Shown here: piece by piece, positions 22,108 through 33,962 of the stretch
Numbering within the stretch: the stretch's first letter is position 1
How the letters are laid out: each line of letters begins with the position of its first letter
DNA from: Leptasterias polaris
Lineage: Eukaryota > Echinodermata > Asteroidea > Forcipulatida > Asteriidae
Assembly (NCBI GenBank): GCA_037783415.1
Contig: JAZGTN010000058.1
Location: 6,794,001-6,858,000, forward strand
Direction of reading: 5' to 3'
DNA: 64,000 nucleotides
Notes under the pieces: model-generated
Told to the model about the DNA's origin: nothing
Database searches by the model: none
The model's input: only the letters and a program-made list of their open reading frames with translations
Translations under genes and position numbers: made by a program

Positions 22108-25100
22108 TTTTTTTTATTTTCCTGTTTCAGTAAAAAAAGCTATTGAGATAACGCACACTCGTTCCAAGCACCCTTTTTCATAGTTCCCGATAAGCAATTG
22201 CAATGAAACTTTCAGTGATGAAAGGCATTGGTGCAAGGAAGGTCCTAAAAGAAATTTGTCATGATGACGTCATCACCTGTCACGTGACGTCATCTTAAAG
22301 GTTTATATTTTAACTATTTGAAAATCTATATCAAATCAGCCACAAGAGACCGTAGATTTCTGTTTGTGGGATTGGGTAGGGATAAATTAGGTCTTCATTT
22401 TATTCAGTGTGCGTGACCTCACGTGACCTCTACTTCCGGTCGAAACCAGTCGAAACAGGAAGTGCCTTGTAATTCAAAAGTGCTAAATGTTATGAAGTTG
22501 CTTTTAACGATGTTAGTGTGCGGCTAAGATGTACTTTCAAAAAAAAATACCAATGACGTAATAATAGTAAAGAGCGCCCTCTAGCGGCAGTTGCAAAACT
22601 GTTCAAAATGCACTTTGAGAAGATGTGTGTTGCGAAGTTTTGTGTAATCGCTTCAAAATTGATACACATGATGACCGTCTGGCAGCCAACATACGTGTGA
22701 AGTTTTAGACTGATTACGTCATCAGGGGTCACGTGACGTGACATTAAAGGAGCACTTTTTGAAGTCGTATATCTCCAAAAGTATAGGTCTGATCACGTTG
22801 AAACTTGGCAAGTCGTTAGATAATGGCACGTTCCTCTCAAACTTGTAATGACGTCATGATGACGTCATCACACGATTTGTAATGATTTTTTCATTTTTTA
22901 CCCCTTTAAGTCAGAAATTACTAACGGAACATGCTTTAATCTAAATTCTTTTTTTATCAGGCTTGATATGTCATAACTGATTCGAAAAATAATTGACGTC
23001 ATCATGACGTCATCATTTGTCAGGTTATATTACCTTAAAGGTACAGTTTTACAAGATATATAGACAATGAATTCGATCTCACAAGGCATAAAATATTGTA
23101 ATATTAACTTGATTATGTACACACTACAACCTTTCATATTCACTTGAGTAATTTGAAAATATTATTAGCGAAACAGCTCTGCATTTGTTCACAAATGCAA
23201 ATAAGTCTAGTTTTAATTTTTATTCTTCAGACTTCCGGAAGTCATTGAAATAACGCACAATTCGTTCTAAGCGGTCTTTTGCATAGTTCCTAAAGAGCAA
23301 TTGCAATGAAACTTTCAGTGATGAAAGGCATTGGGGCAAGGAAGGTCCTAAAACAAATTCGTCATGATGACGTCATCAACTGACACGTGACGTCATCTTA
23401 AAATTTTATATTTTAAATATTTGAAAATCCGTATCAAATCAGCCACAAGAGACCGTATGATTCTGTTTACAGGATTGGGTAGGGATTAATTAGGGCTTCA
23501 TTTTATTCAGTGTGCGTGACCTCACGTGACCTCTACTTCCGGTCGAAACCGGTAAAAACCGGAAGTGCCCTCGTAATTCAAAAGTGACAAAAGTTATGAA
23601 GTTGCTTTTAACAATGTTAGTGTGCAGCTAAGATGTACTTAAAAAAAAAATACCAATGACGTAATAATATTAAAGAGCGCCCTCTAGCGGCAGTTGGAAA
23701 ACTGTTCAAAATGCACTTTGAGAAGATGTGTGTTGCGAAGTTTTTTGTAATCGCTCCAAAATTGATACACATGATGAACGTCAGGCAGCCAACATATGTG
23801 TGAAGTTTTAGATTGATTACCTCATCAGGGGTCACGTGACGTGACATTAAAGGTGCACTTTTTGAAGTCGTATATCTCCAAAAGTATAGGTCTGATTAAG
23901 TTGAAACTTGGCGGGTCGTTAGATAATGGCAAGTACCTGTTAAACTTGTAAAGACGTCATGATGACGTCATCACACGATTTGTTATGATGTTTTTCATTT
24001 TTTGCCCCTTTAAGTCAGAAATTACTAACAGAACATGCTTTAATCTAAATTCTTTTTTTAAACAGGCTTGATATGTCATAACTGATTTGAAAAATAATTG
24101 ACGTCATCATGACGTCATCATTCGTCAGGTTATATTATCTTAAAGGTACAGTTTTACAAGATATATAGACAATGAATTGGATCTCACAAGGCATTCAATA
24201 TTGCATTTATTAACTTGATTATGTACACACTACAAACTTTCATATTCACTTGAATAATTTGAAAATATTATTAGCGAAACAGCTCTGCATTTGTTCACAA
24301 ATGCAAATAAGTCTAGTTTTTTTATAAATTTGTCTGTTTCAGACTTCCGGAAGTCATTGAAATAACGCACAATTCGTTCTAAGCGGCCTTTTGCATAGTT
24401 CCTAAAGAGCAATTGCAATGAAACTTTCAGTGATGAAAGGCATTGGTGCAAGGAAGGTCCTAAACAAATTCGTCATGATGACGTCATCACCTGTCACGTG
24501 ACGTCATCTTAAAGGTTTCTATTTTTAATATTTGAAAATCTGTATCAAATCAGCCACAAGAGACCGTAGGTTTCTGTTTGCGGGATTGGGTAGGGATAAT
24601 TTAGGTCTTCATTTTATTCAGTGTGCGTGACCTCACGCGACCTCTACTTCCGGTCGAAACCGGAAGTGCCTTCGTAATTCAAAAGTGCTAAATGTTATGA
24701 AAATGCTTTCAACGATGTTAGTGTCCGGCAATAGTGTGCAGTTAAAAAAAAATACCGATGACGTCACGATACACAAGAGCGCCCTCTAGCGGCAGTTGGA
24801 AAACTGTTCAAAATGCACTTTGAGAAGATGTGTGTTGCGAAGTTTTGTGTAATCGCTTCAAAATTGATACACATGATGACCGTCATGCAGCCAACATATG
24901 TATGAAGTTTTAGATTGATGACGTCTTAGATTGATGACGTCATCAGGGGTCACGTGACGTGACATTAAAGGTGCACTTTTTGAAGTCGTATTTCTCCAAA
25001 AGTATAGGTCTGATCACGTTGAAACTTGGCAAGTCGTTAGATAATGGCAAGTTCCTGTCAAACTTGTAATGACGTCATGATGACGTCATCACACGATTTG

Positions 25101-25983
25101 TTATGATTTTTTCATTTTTTGCCCCTTTAAGTCAGAAATTGCTAACGGAACATGATTTAATCCAAATTCTTTTTTAAACAGGCTTGATACGTCATAACTG
25201 CTTCGAAAAAAAACTGCCGTCATCATGACGTCATCATTTGACCTCATATGACCTCTATTTCCGGTCGAAACCGGAAGTGCCTTGTAATTCAAAAGTGGTA
25301 ATAGTTATGAAAATGCTTTCAACGATGTTAGTGTCCGGCAAGGGTGTGCAGTTAAAAAAAAATACCGATGACGTCACGATACACAAGAGCGCCCTCTAGC
25401 GGCAGTTGGAAAACTGTCCAAAATGCACTTTGAGAAGATGTGTGTTGCGAAGTTTGTTGTAATCGCTTCAAAATTGATACACATGATGAACGTCAGGCAG
25501 CCAACATATGTGTGAAGTTGTAGATTGATTACGTCATCAGGGGTCACGTGACGTGACATTAAAGGTGCACTTTTTGAAGTCGTATATCTCCAAAATAATA
25601 GGTCTGATCACGTTGAAACTTGGCAAGTCGTTAGATAATGGCAAGTTCCTGTTAAACTGGTAATGACGTCATGATGACGTCATCACACGATTTGTAATGA
25701 TTTTTTCATTTTTTACCCCTTTAAGTCAGAAATTACTAACGGAACATGCTTTAATCTAAATTCTTGTTTTATCAGGCTTGATATGTCATAACTGATTCGA
25801 AAAATAATTGACGTCATCATGACGTCATCATTTGTCAGGTTATATTACCTTAAAGGTACAGTTTTACAAGATATATAGACAATGAATTCGATCTCACAAG
25901 GCATAAAATATTGTAATATTAACTTGATTATGTACACACTACAACCTTTCAATATTCACTTGAGTAATTTGAAAATATTATTA

Positions 25984-26027
25984 GCGAAACAGCTCTGCAT
26001 TTGTTCACAAATGCAAATAAGTCTAGT
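25984..26027 (-). repeat. Family 3 leader, outermost unit
   Basis: Hairpin at 25997-26014 and AGCTGTTTCGC at 25984-25994 (minus strand). It lies immediately downstream, in minus-strand sense, of the 3' flank of the endonuclease remnant at 26396. Confidence 0.75.
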
Positions 26028-26028
26028 T

Positions 26029-26395
26029 TTATTGCTGTCTTTGTTTTTTCTGAATTTAATGGGTTTGTAAAAAAAATAAAAAATACTTTAATGTTTTCTG
26101 AGTTTGTGCTCTTATTTAAATTTTTTGTTTTACATATCGTTATGTTGTCTTTGTGTTTATCTCTTATATAAATGTTTTCTTTGTTTTTTCCTCATTTTAA
26201 TGTTGTCTTTGTTTTTCTCAAATTGTCATGTTTTCTAAATGTTTCTGTTGTCCCTCTTTGTATTATTTATTAAAATGTCATAAATTATTTCACTGTCTTT
26301 CTTTCAAAATAGAGGTATAACATCAAGATGTTAGTCTATCAAGATGTTAGTCTTGCACTTAGTGAATATACATCCAAATCTGACTATGTTCTGCA
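26029..26395 (-). other. A-rich 3' flank of the second Helentron remnant
   Basis: On the minus strand this reads as A-rich 3' sequence with repeated ACAAAGACAACAT words, and a direct repeat of AGACTAACATCTTGAT near 26320-26355. No frame of interest. It ends at the family 3 leader. Confidence 0.45.
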
Positions 26396-26590
26396 TTACA
26401 ATTGTTTCAAGACAACTTTTATAGCTTCATGATAACTGTAGTATGTTGGCCTAACTGTAGCTACAATATTATCTATATCTCTAACATATACATGATCAAT
26501 TAATGTGCAATTCTCTGTTGTTGCATCTGTTACATATTGCTTGTATCCATGCTCTATCATGAATTTCTCAATATGTGAATGATTATCCCA
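26396..26590 (-). pseudogene. Helentron endonuclease C-terminal remnant
   Basis: Reads IEKFMIEHGYKQYVTDATTE, then TLIDHVYV, then about 30 residues to a stop (VVLKQL). It is clearly homologous to the large ORF at positions 1-110 ([27 protein letters not shown]). It therefore shows what the missing C-terminus of the large ORF probably looks like. Everything upstream is replaced by the minisatellite from 26588. Confidence 0.85.
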
Positions 26591-27116
26591 GGAAAAAATT
26601 CCCATTGAATCCCATCGAGTCCCATTGATATTTTGAGTAAGACCCAACTGGTGTCAATCGGATCCCATTAATTTAATGGGATTCTACGGGATATCCACTA
26701 GGCTCAATGGAACTAAGAAAATTCCCATTGAATCCCATTGAGTCCCATTGATATTTTAAGTGAGACCCTACTGGTGTCAATGGGATCCCATTAATTTAAT
26801 GGGATTCTACGGGACATCTACTCAATAGGCTCAATGGGATTATGAAAATTCCCATTGAATGTGGTCCCGTTGGATCCCTTTTGGATCCCAAAGGGATCCC
26901 ATTGAATGATGTACCATTTGATCCCAATGGGATCCCATTGGGTCCCAATGGGATCCCATTTAATGTGGTCCCGTTGGATCCCATTGAACGATGTCCCATT
27001 GGATCCCAATGGGATCCCACTGAATGTGGTCCCGTTGGATCCCACTGGGATCCCACTGAATGACGTCCCAAGGTGGTCCCATTGGATCACAGTGGGATCC
27101 CATTGAATGTGGTCCT
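26588..27116. repeat. GGATCCCATT minisatellite
   Basis: Two longer units of about 130-140 bp (AATTCCCATTGAATCCCATT, then an ATCCCATTAA-TT-TTAATGGGAT palindrome) are followed by units of about 20-30 bp built on GGATCCCATTGAATG and GGTCCCGTT to 27116. Open frames over it are artefacts of the repeat. Confidence 0.85.
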
Positions 27117-27140
27117 CATACTAATTTGTGTTAAAACAGA

Positions 27141-27570
27141 CTGTGGCGTGTCGTGGCCGAGCGGATAAGAGCACCGAACACAAACTTGTGTGTTTCTGAT
27201 CAGCAGAGTGTGGGTTCGAGTCCCAGTCGCAACACTTGTGTCCTTGAGCAAGACACTTAACCACATGCTTCGTCCTTCGGATGGGACGTTAATCCTTAGG
27301 TCCCGTGTGTTGTGTAATGCACGTAAAAGAACCCAGTGTACTTATCGTAAAGAGAAGGGGTTCGCCCCGGTGTTCCTGGTTTGATTGGCTGCATATTGCG
27401 CCACAGCACCTTGTAAATCATCACATGGTGCTATGTAAAGGAGAAGGTCTAAAACTTCAAAAAGTAGCTCCACATAATAATTTATACCTTGCGGGAAAAT
27501 ACTGACTGTTGAAGCGCCTTGAGCGTCACTGAGTGACGGATATGAGCGCTATATAAGAAGTATTATAATG
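27141..27570 (+). mobile_element. tRNA-derived SINE
   Basis: Polymerase III A box GTGGCCGAGCGGATAAGAGC and B box GGTTCGAGTCCC make a Leu/Ser-tRNA-like head (27151-27235). A conserved body follows (CTTGAGCAAGACACTTAACC, AAGGGGTTCGCCCCGG) and a tail GAGCGCTATATAAGAAGTAT. The whole is about 420 bp. The body type is one I associate with echinoderm SINEs. Confidence 0.8.
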
Positions 27571-27599
27571 AAATTTTGCAAAGAGATGAGGAGTCGCAT

Positions 27600-28700
27600 C
27601 GTATCACTTGTGAATAGCTGAACAAAATACATCGTATCACTTGTGAATAGCTGAAAAAAATACAAGTGAAGCAATTACAGCTGTAATTGAAACTACTGGA
27701 ATGCAAATTGGTGAACTGCCTTCTGCATCGACTCAAAATAAATTTGCCACCGAGAGGGGAGAGCGCTATCAAACAGCAAATTAAGGAAAAGCTCAAAGGA
27801 TGTAAGAACTTAACTCTTAAATATGATGGCACCACAAAATCACTTGGTCACCAGACAGAGGTACAAGTCGCCTCAAAAGATGACACCTTTCTCCTGGGGG
27901 TCAGACAGCAATTGGGTGGCAAGGCTGACGACTACGTCGAGACTATCCGTCGAGACTATCGAGAGGAAATCTTATCCAGAGTCGCAAACACCATGACAGA
28001 TGTACAACCATTGATTGTATTGACAACAAACTCAGAGAAAATATTGGAGAACTGAATTCCTTCCGATATACATTTTATCATGTTTGTGAAGGTGCTTTAC
28101 GTAAAGAGGAAATTAAACCAAAAGATGCTCAACCAAGGGACAAGAAAGTCCAGCCCATGCCCTGCTGCGCGCTATCGACAAACTGTTCCATGATCTTGGA
28201 TGTGGCTGTGGAAAGAATCCGAGGACCTTCATACATTCCAAAGGCTTTCATATAAATTCAATAATAAAGTTCTTCATAAATCAGAAATCTACTTTCGTTT
28301 TGTTGGCAACCGATTCAACATTTTTTTCCTTGATGCCATGCTTGCTTTTTCATATTCAAATACCCTCCAGACTGCAGTGCTGAATGCTCGCTGCAACACA
28401 AGCATGCATTCAATAGAAATTGTCGCCAAGTATATTATAACAGGACCTTGGATGCGTCTATTGAGTTCACCGCACAAGATACTGGAAATGAATGATCTGT
28501 ACCAGGAGGCAATCACAACACTTCAAAAGTGGAAATCTGACCCCTCAGCGATGTTAGCGACAAGATGTTCAATCTTTGCCAGTGTTCCCGTGAAGGAGGA
28601 CAGCTACCTTGAAGACCTACTTTCGTTCTCATCTGAACAAGAGAAGGGAGAAGTGCAAGCTCTGTTGGTGAAGCTCTTGATCGAGATAGAGATTGTCATC
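27600..28700 (+). pseudogene. Decayed uncharacterised TE-type gene
   Basis: Coding similarity hops between frames. Pieces include LKYDGTTKSLGHQTEVQVAS, LGGKADDYVETIRRDY and NTMTD, then after stops VGNRFNIFFLDAM, IITGPWMRLLS and ILEMNDLYQ, and finally LPGG-FWNP beyond the 12-bp repeat. I recall this order of motifs from repetitive uncharacterised proteins of marine invertebrates; no function is known to me. Several stops and frameshifts make it non-functional. Two imperfect copies of CGTATCACTTGTGAATAGCTG lie at 27600-27650. Confidence 0.5.
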
Positions 28701-28706
28701 CTCCGA

Positions 28707-29191
28707 CAATTGAAGACGCAATTGAAGACGCAATTGAAGACGCAATTGAAGACGCAATTGAAGACGCAATTGAAGACGCAATTGAAGACGCAATTGAAGA
28801 CGCAATTGAAGACGCAATTGAAGACGCAATTGAAGACGCAATTGAAGACGCAATTGAAGACGCAATTGAAGACGCAATTGAAGACGCAATTGAAGACGCA
28901 ATTGAAGACGCAATTGAAGACGCAATTGAAGACGCAATTGAAGACGCAATTGAAGACGCAATTGAAGACGCAATTGAAGACGCAATTGAAGACGCAATTG
29001 AAGACGCAATTGAAGACGCAATTGAAGACGCAATTGAAGACGCAATTGAAGACGCAATTGAAGACGCAATTGAAGACGCAATTGAAGACGCAATTGAAGA
29101 CGCAATTGAAGACGCAATTGAAGACGCAATTGAAGACGCAATTGAAGACGCAATTGAAGACGCAATTGAAGACGCAATTGAAGACGCAATT
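28707..29191 (+). repeat. 12-bp minisatellite CAATTGAAGACG, about 40 copies
   Basis: Nearly perfect array inside the decayed gene. In the plus frame it encodes QLKT repeated about 40 times and rejoins the family motif LPGGCFWNP, so the expansion kept the original frame. Five of six frames are open through it, which explains the long spurious frames on both strands. Confidence 0.95.
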
Positions 29192-29218
29192 GCCTGGTGG
29201 ATGTTTCTGGAACCCAAA

Positions 29219-29640
29219 TGAAAATAATAATAATAATAATAATAATAAAGACTTGTTATTCGCACATATCCACCCTGCTGGGTGTTCAAGGCGCAGTAAA
29301 TCAAAAACAAACAAAAGAAAACAGATACAACTAAATTATTCCTTGAAAACCTGTGACATAAGATAAGTTTTGAGAAGTGATTTAAATTTTGTGGTACAAA
29401 GACAAGATATCAGATTATGTGGTAGAGAGTTCCAGATGCGTGGCGCAGCTGCAGAAAAAGACCTGTCACCCCAGGAGTGTTGAGACTTGGGTTCCTTGAG
29501 GAGAAGCATGGAACTGGATCGAAGATCCCTTGACGGAGTGTAAACTTGAAGTAGTTCAGAGATATAGTGGGGAGCCTTGCCGTTAATAAGACACACGTGT
29601 GTGACACAACACACACATGGTCTAAAGTAAACACAGTTTG
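29219..29640 (-). pseudogene. CR1-like LINE 3' end (RT C-terminal domain)
   Basis: Minus-strand frame 29336-29614 holds YTPSRDLRSSS, GDRSFSAAAPRIWNSLPHNL and FKSLLKTYL, the conserved C-terminus of CR1/Jockey-group ORF2. It is followed by a short 3' UTR ending in (TTA)n at 29219-29247 (plus-strand AATAAT). 5'-truncated, dead copy. Confidence 0.75.
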
Positions 29641-31960
29641 TCTACAATCCAAGATGGCGTCTTCCGTTGTTTTAAACTTTGCTAAGATTGGTCGAAAGCT
29701 GGCAATTAATTTTCTAGTTTGAGATTAGCCACAAAAACACCTTTCTTTATGAGTGTAGATTTACATTATTTCATACTGAACAAGCTTTTATTGTTTTGGT
29801 GCACATTGGAATGACATTTTCCGGAGGTAAAATTAAAGGGACACACCGGTTCACGTAATTTAGTAATGTAGAACCAAAGACAATTATTTCTAGATGGTTT
29901 TTTTATTTTTTTTATACAAAAATATCACGTAATTAACGAGAAATGACCGAAAAAAACAAAAGCGGTCAAAGGTCACCGTATACGCTTTACCAGCCGTTGC
30001 AAGTGTCAAATTTACGGGATACTTGCTGCGCAATGTTGCAAGTAGACTGGTGCTCTGTTTATGTAAGTGTTTTACCACAAGGCATTAGGATCCAGTCCAC
30101 GTTATCCATCTGGAAGTGTGTATAAACAACGGACACGGAAACCAGTCAACTCGCCCCCCCCCCCCCCCCAGCAAACTCGCCAATTACAAAGTCTCCAACT
30201 ACAAAGTCGCCCCCTATCAAAGTCGCCCCTCGCATACAAACTCGTCCCCTCTCAAAGTCGCCCCTCACAAAGGAATGTAACAAATTATTTCGGGTGAATG
30301 AAAGTATATTTCGGGCAAAAAATTCAAATTCGTATTTCGAGGAATCGAAAGCTTTTTTTTAGGGTACGAAATCTGCCTTCGAGGTAAAGAAAGCGTATTT
30401 TAGGGAAGGAAAGCATATTTCGAGCGAAAGAAAGTATATTTCTTGCGAACAAAATCATATTTCGAGGAAACGAATGCGTATCTTCTGGGGAACTTAATTA
30501 ACTGTAGTTCGGGGGAAAGAAAGCATGTTCATGGGAACGAGAACCTATTTTTTAGAAATAAACTTGTTCGTTACCTTGAAAAACACACTGCGTTCACAAA
30601 ATGAAAAATAATATTTTGTGAGACAAATTATATTTTCATCGAATTAAATAATATTTTGAGGAAACAAAATGATTTTGCTGGAATTTTGTGTGTCGAGAAT
30701 GCAATAGAAATTTTGAGTTAGTTTTTTTTTCTTCTTCCACCTTTTAATTTTAATTTCTTTTTCACCTGTTCCTTCAGGGGTTCCTTTTTTTTTTCGGGGG
30801 CTCATTTTTGGAATTGTTTGTCACAAATTTTGTTTAAACTAACCATACCGTCAATATAAAAGTGGTATTTCTATGTATGGACATAAATCTTATTTACCAA
30901 GAAATTCGATACAAATCGGGTCAAGGAACGTACACAGAGCATTGGAATGTTGTGATTTTGAAACAACGGATTCAATCAGCGAGGTGTACCAACTAGCAAA
31001 CCCACAAAAACGACAACGTAGTTGGTGGCCTACCCCTCCCACATGTTCTTGAGCTTCCAGGTACAGCTATCTCTTGGCTAGTGGGTTTCCGTCGCGCTGT
31101 AGCACTGCCGAGATACTCTGCTTGCAAGCGACACGACTGCCCCTGTGTTACGTGTAGGAATTCCCCACGCTGTGCACTGTTAAGACCATGAAGGAAGGAT
31201 GGTAAGACACGCTTCCGTTGCTTGGACTCTCTGAAATAAAATCTTACGTTCGACTCTTTTTTAATTATTTACAACTTGTATCCATAATTTGAATACGTCA
31301 TTTTGTGTGTCAAATACTCATGAATTCTTGTTAAAAAACAGTTGAATTAGGTGCAGTAATTAATTTTTATACGGCTGGAAAAGTAAAACTTTTATACGGC
31401 TGGAAGTGAAACTAACTCCTTATACGGCTGGAAGTAAAATTAACTCCGAAGATCACAAGGGTTATCCGAACTGTTCGTCATGTGCAATTCAGCACTTGGC
31501 TGCAATGCATGATTATTATAAACCATATGAAAAGGCCTGCCTGAATGAATGAATGAAAAGGCCTGGGATGCTTGTCGCATCACTGATGTATGATACTGAT
31601 AGGCCCTACAGAGACATGCATGTGTCGTAATGAAAATATTATAGTAGGCCTACTGTAATACATGTACATCTTTGCCTTCAGTCATTGATGTTGTTACTCA
31701 TGGTCATGGCTAGAATAGAGAGACGTTTCACGGAATACTGCGTAATATAGATCTATTAAAAAACTGATCAGCAGCAAAAAATAATGACAAACGCTTATCT
31801 TTAAAATTTAAAGTAAATTCTCACTAGCTCTCTTTTTCCTTTATTTTAGTCATCTTTGATTTGGTTACAGTCAGTACATGATGAAATACATTTCTGGTTG
31901 ACAGATATTAGCTACTACCAATTGACTTCCTCTCGTTGATACTTATCCAATGCCAAATTT
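29641..31960. other. No gene recognised; short repeats
   Basis: TTAAAGGGACACACCGG near 29834 looks like one end of a TTAA-type MITE, without a clear other end. A C-tract at 30155-30170 is followed by AAAGTCGCCCC repeats to 30270. Degenerate repeats built on ATTTCG, GGGAA and AAAGC follow from 30290 to 30560. TATACGGCTGGAA occurs three times at 31370-31435. Confidence 0.5.
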
Positions 31961-32049
31961 GACTTGTTATCATATATTATTTATCAAGTCAATCAATACA
32001 GAGGTGCCAAAAGAATCATGCTTGTGGCCGTTGGAATGGCCAACCACAA

Positions 32050-32700
32050 ATGAATGGCGTAAATATGGGAGATATAGCAATGAGTACGCCATCATGTTTC
32101 TGGATCCCAGTATGCAAAAATAAATATGAAGTGCCATGTCATGAAACTGGCCTTCCATATGAGACGCGGTTCTACTTACTACCAAACATCTCCAAGTTGT
32201 GGAATCATTTGCAAGAAGATGATCTTCTCAAGAGACATGGAAGAGAAGTTGTAATGTGTGGTAAGTTTCCATTCAACAGGCATAGAATGTACAACCTTTC
32301 AAAACATTTCAATTATGTAAACATTTCAAACTACTTTTTTTTAAAGATGGTGGAGCTTGAAGAATGCGTAAATATTTTTCCTAAAAGGTGATGCCCGTAT
32401 TAAATGACAGCCCAGGCTTCAGTGCAAAGTACTGCACCTACACTGTTCTTGATGTGGCAGATGACAGCGTTTAGAGTATGAGTTTCAAAGATAAACGACA
32501 GTGTGTAGGCATATCTCCCAACATGGAGTCCGCTGCCCTTACTGAAGCATTGGATGACCTGAAGGACAAAATCAATGTTGTTGAAGTGTGTACCGACTCT
32601 CACACATCAATTGCCAAGAAAATGAGAAAGACACACAACTTTGTATGGCATTTACTGAAATTAAGTCTGAATAGTTTTCCTGAAAAGCTGTTCAATTCGG
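32050..32700 (+). pseudogene. DDE-type transposase remnant with an ancestral intron
   Basis: The first exon (to 32260) reads YLLPNISKLWNHLQ and VVMCG. Donor G/GTAAGT at 32261 and acceptor AAAAG/GTGATG at 32397 join to CGDAR. After an extra A there follow NDSPGFSAKYCTYTVLD, then VGISPNMESAALTEALDDLK and VCTDSHTSIAKKM. This is the CGDGRCDSPG-AKYGTYT ... VTD transposase layout I recall from fish and invertebrate elements, possibly Kolobok-like. The insertion and a TAG after ADDSV make it inactive. Confidence 0.5.
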
Positions 32701-32769
32701 GTGATTCACAATGCGGTGCGCCCTCAAGTGGTCAGCAGGGTGAGGCTAATCGACAACATTAATTCTAAA

Positions 32770-33962
32770 ATGGCGGCTAGTCATGCTAGTACTGGTAGTA
32801 TTAGCGGTACTAGCATAACTAGTAGTATTTGTAGTAAAAAGATCAAGCGAATGTGCGTTGACGAATTGAAAAAGTTTCTTACGGCTCGCGGTATCTAGAT
32901 CTCTTGCTCTGGAAAGAAAAAGGAGGAGTTGGTGTTTTTAGCAGAAAGGGGGAAGGATAAATACGAGGTTTCGGAAACTTGCGACCATGATGAATCAGAA
33001 AGGAAAAAAAAAAAAGTGGTTTGCGACGATGGAAACACTGTAGTAGACTTGAATGAACTCAAAGTTTCCCACACAACTGATCTCCGTGGCGCACCGCAGA
33101 TTTCACTTGGCGATGTCTTTGCTTAAATCTAGTTAAGCATTGAGTGGACACCAGAGAGACTGTCCAACTACAGAAACGATGACGGCTACGTAGTGTTTAG
33201 GGATAGCCATAAAGAAGACGTCTTACTTGTTAAAATCTCCAACCATCCGAACCATGTTTACATCAAAGCGTCAGTGAAGCCAGAGCAAAGGCAAACAGCT
33301 CAACGGTATCAGACGTGTGTTTTACTTTCAGTCAACTGTGGAATCAAATCAGCTGGATGTGGTTGTGTAGCTGCGTAAGTGTTTCTTTCTAAATCTGTTT
33401 TAATGCTTAAATAACTATAGGCCCTAAACATAAAATGTAGGCATAGCTTCCACAAACTGTATTTTCATTGAGTGTTGTAATAAGAGTTTTCCTGTTTTTC
33501 TTCTCTGAAGCCAGGGGAAAAAAATTCTCAGCTACACTGGGCCAACATTTATTTGAGTTGATATTTGGAAAAATCATGCAAAATGTGTAAATTTTGATAT
33601 GCGTGTTTTATTCCATTTGTAGGCCTTTAATTCCGTTCAAACCACATTCAAGCACTGGACAGGAAGCTGAGACATTTCCTTTAGTTGCCTAGCACTGGTT
33701 ACTACTGTAACTTTGTACATATATTTGTTTTCTTTTGAGCGATGATGGTTCATGCAAACATGCCGTGGCTGTTCTTTTTGCACTGGCTGATTACTTCGCT
33801 AGGAACACTGACAAGGGAACTGCTGTTGGGACTGATGAGTCATGTACATGGACCAAACCACGAAAAGCTTCCTTGCCAGTGAAAGTAGAGGACTTGGACT
33901 ATCGTGCAGAAAGAAAAGCACCCAGAAAACCAGGCCCACTTCCCAAGCACTACAAGCCATAG
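32770..33962 (+). pseudogene. SAP-SWIM zinc-finger gene, broken
   Basis: ATG at 32770 (AAAATGG context). Exon 1 runs to 33376 and exon 2 is 33739-33962, joined by GC/GTAAGTG and TTTTGAG/CGATG in phase 2. SAP-like motif: VDELKKFLTARGI, a stop, then SGKKKEELV. The later part reads YIKASVKPEQRQTAQRYQ and IKSAGCGCVAA, continuing after splicing as DDGSCKHAVAVLFALAD. That gives a SWIM CxC...CxH zinc site. The tail is basic and Pro-rich and ends in a stop. At least three in-frame stops (after ARGI, after DVFA, and two codons later) disable it. Related genes in invertebrates go on to a YqaJ nuclease; here such a domain is 18 kb away at 51.8 kb. Confidence 0.6.

Larger units (their letters stand above)
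21245..26028 (-). repeat. CRE-rich tandem array (units of about 1.1 kb), leader-bearing element family 3
   Basis: Four full or nearly full units and one shortened unit. Minus-strand leaders lie at 22063-22107, 23168-23211, 24274-24317 and 25984-26027, spaced 1105, 1106 and 1710 bp. Each leader has a hairpin with GCATTTGT arms (loop TC) and AGCTGTTTCGC. Units carry the palindrome ACTTCCGGT-CGAA-ACCGGAAGT, several copies of TGACGTCA often in back-to-back pairs, CACGTGACGT, and GAGCGCCCTCTAGCGG. A junction near 25215-25260 shows an internal deletion. Conserved minus-strand frames of 61-84 codons starting MSRHVTPD (for example 22490-22744) follow from the DNA similarity; I do not call them genes. 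Confidence 0.85.

Noticed and set aside
21469..25559. Recurring minus-strand frame MSRHVTPDDVINLKLHTYVG in the CRE array
   Set aside because: Its repetition follows from unit duplication; ends shift between units and no domain is recognisable.
26796..27106. Overlapping frames rich in W-D-P-x-G-I-P
   Set aside because: Produced by the GGATCCCATT minisatellite.
27151..27235. Functional tRNA gene (Leu/Ser-like)
   Set aside because: A and B boxes are present, but the sequence continues into a conserved SINE body and does not make a clean cloverleaf.
28604..29314. Long frames encoding CVFN, RLQL and SSIA repeats
   Set aside because: Alternative frames of the 12-bp minisatellite.
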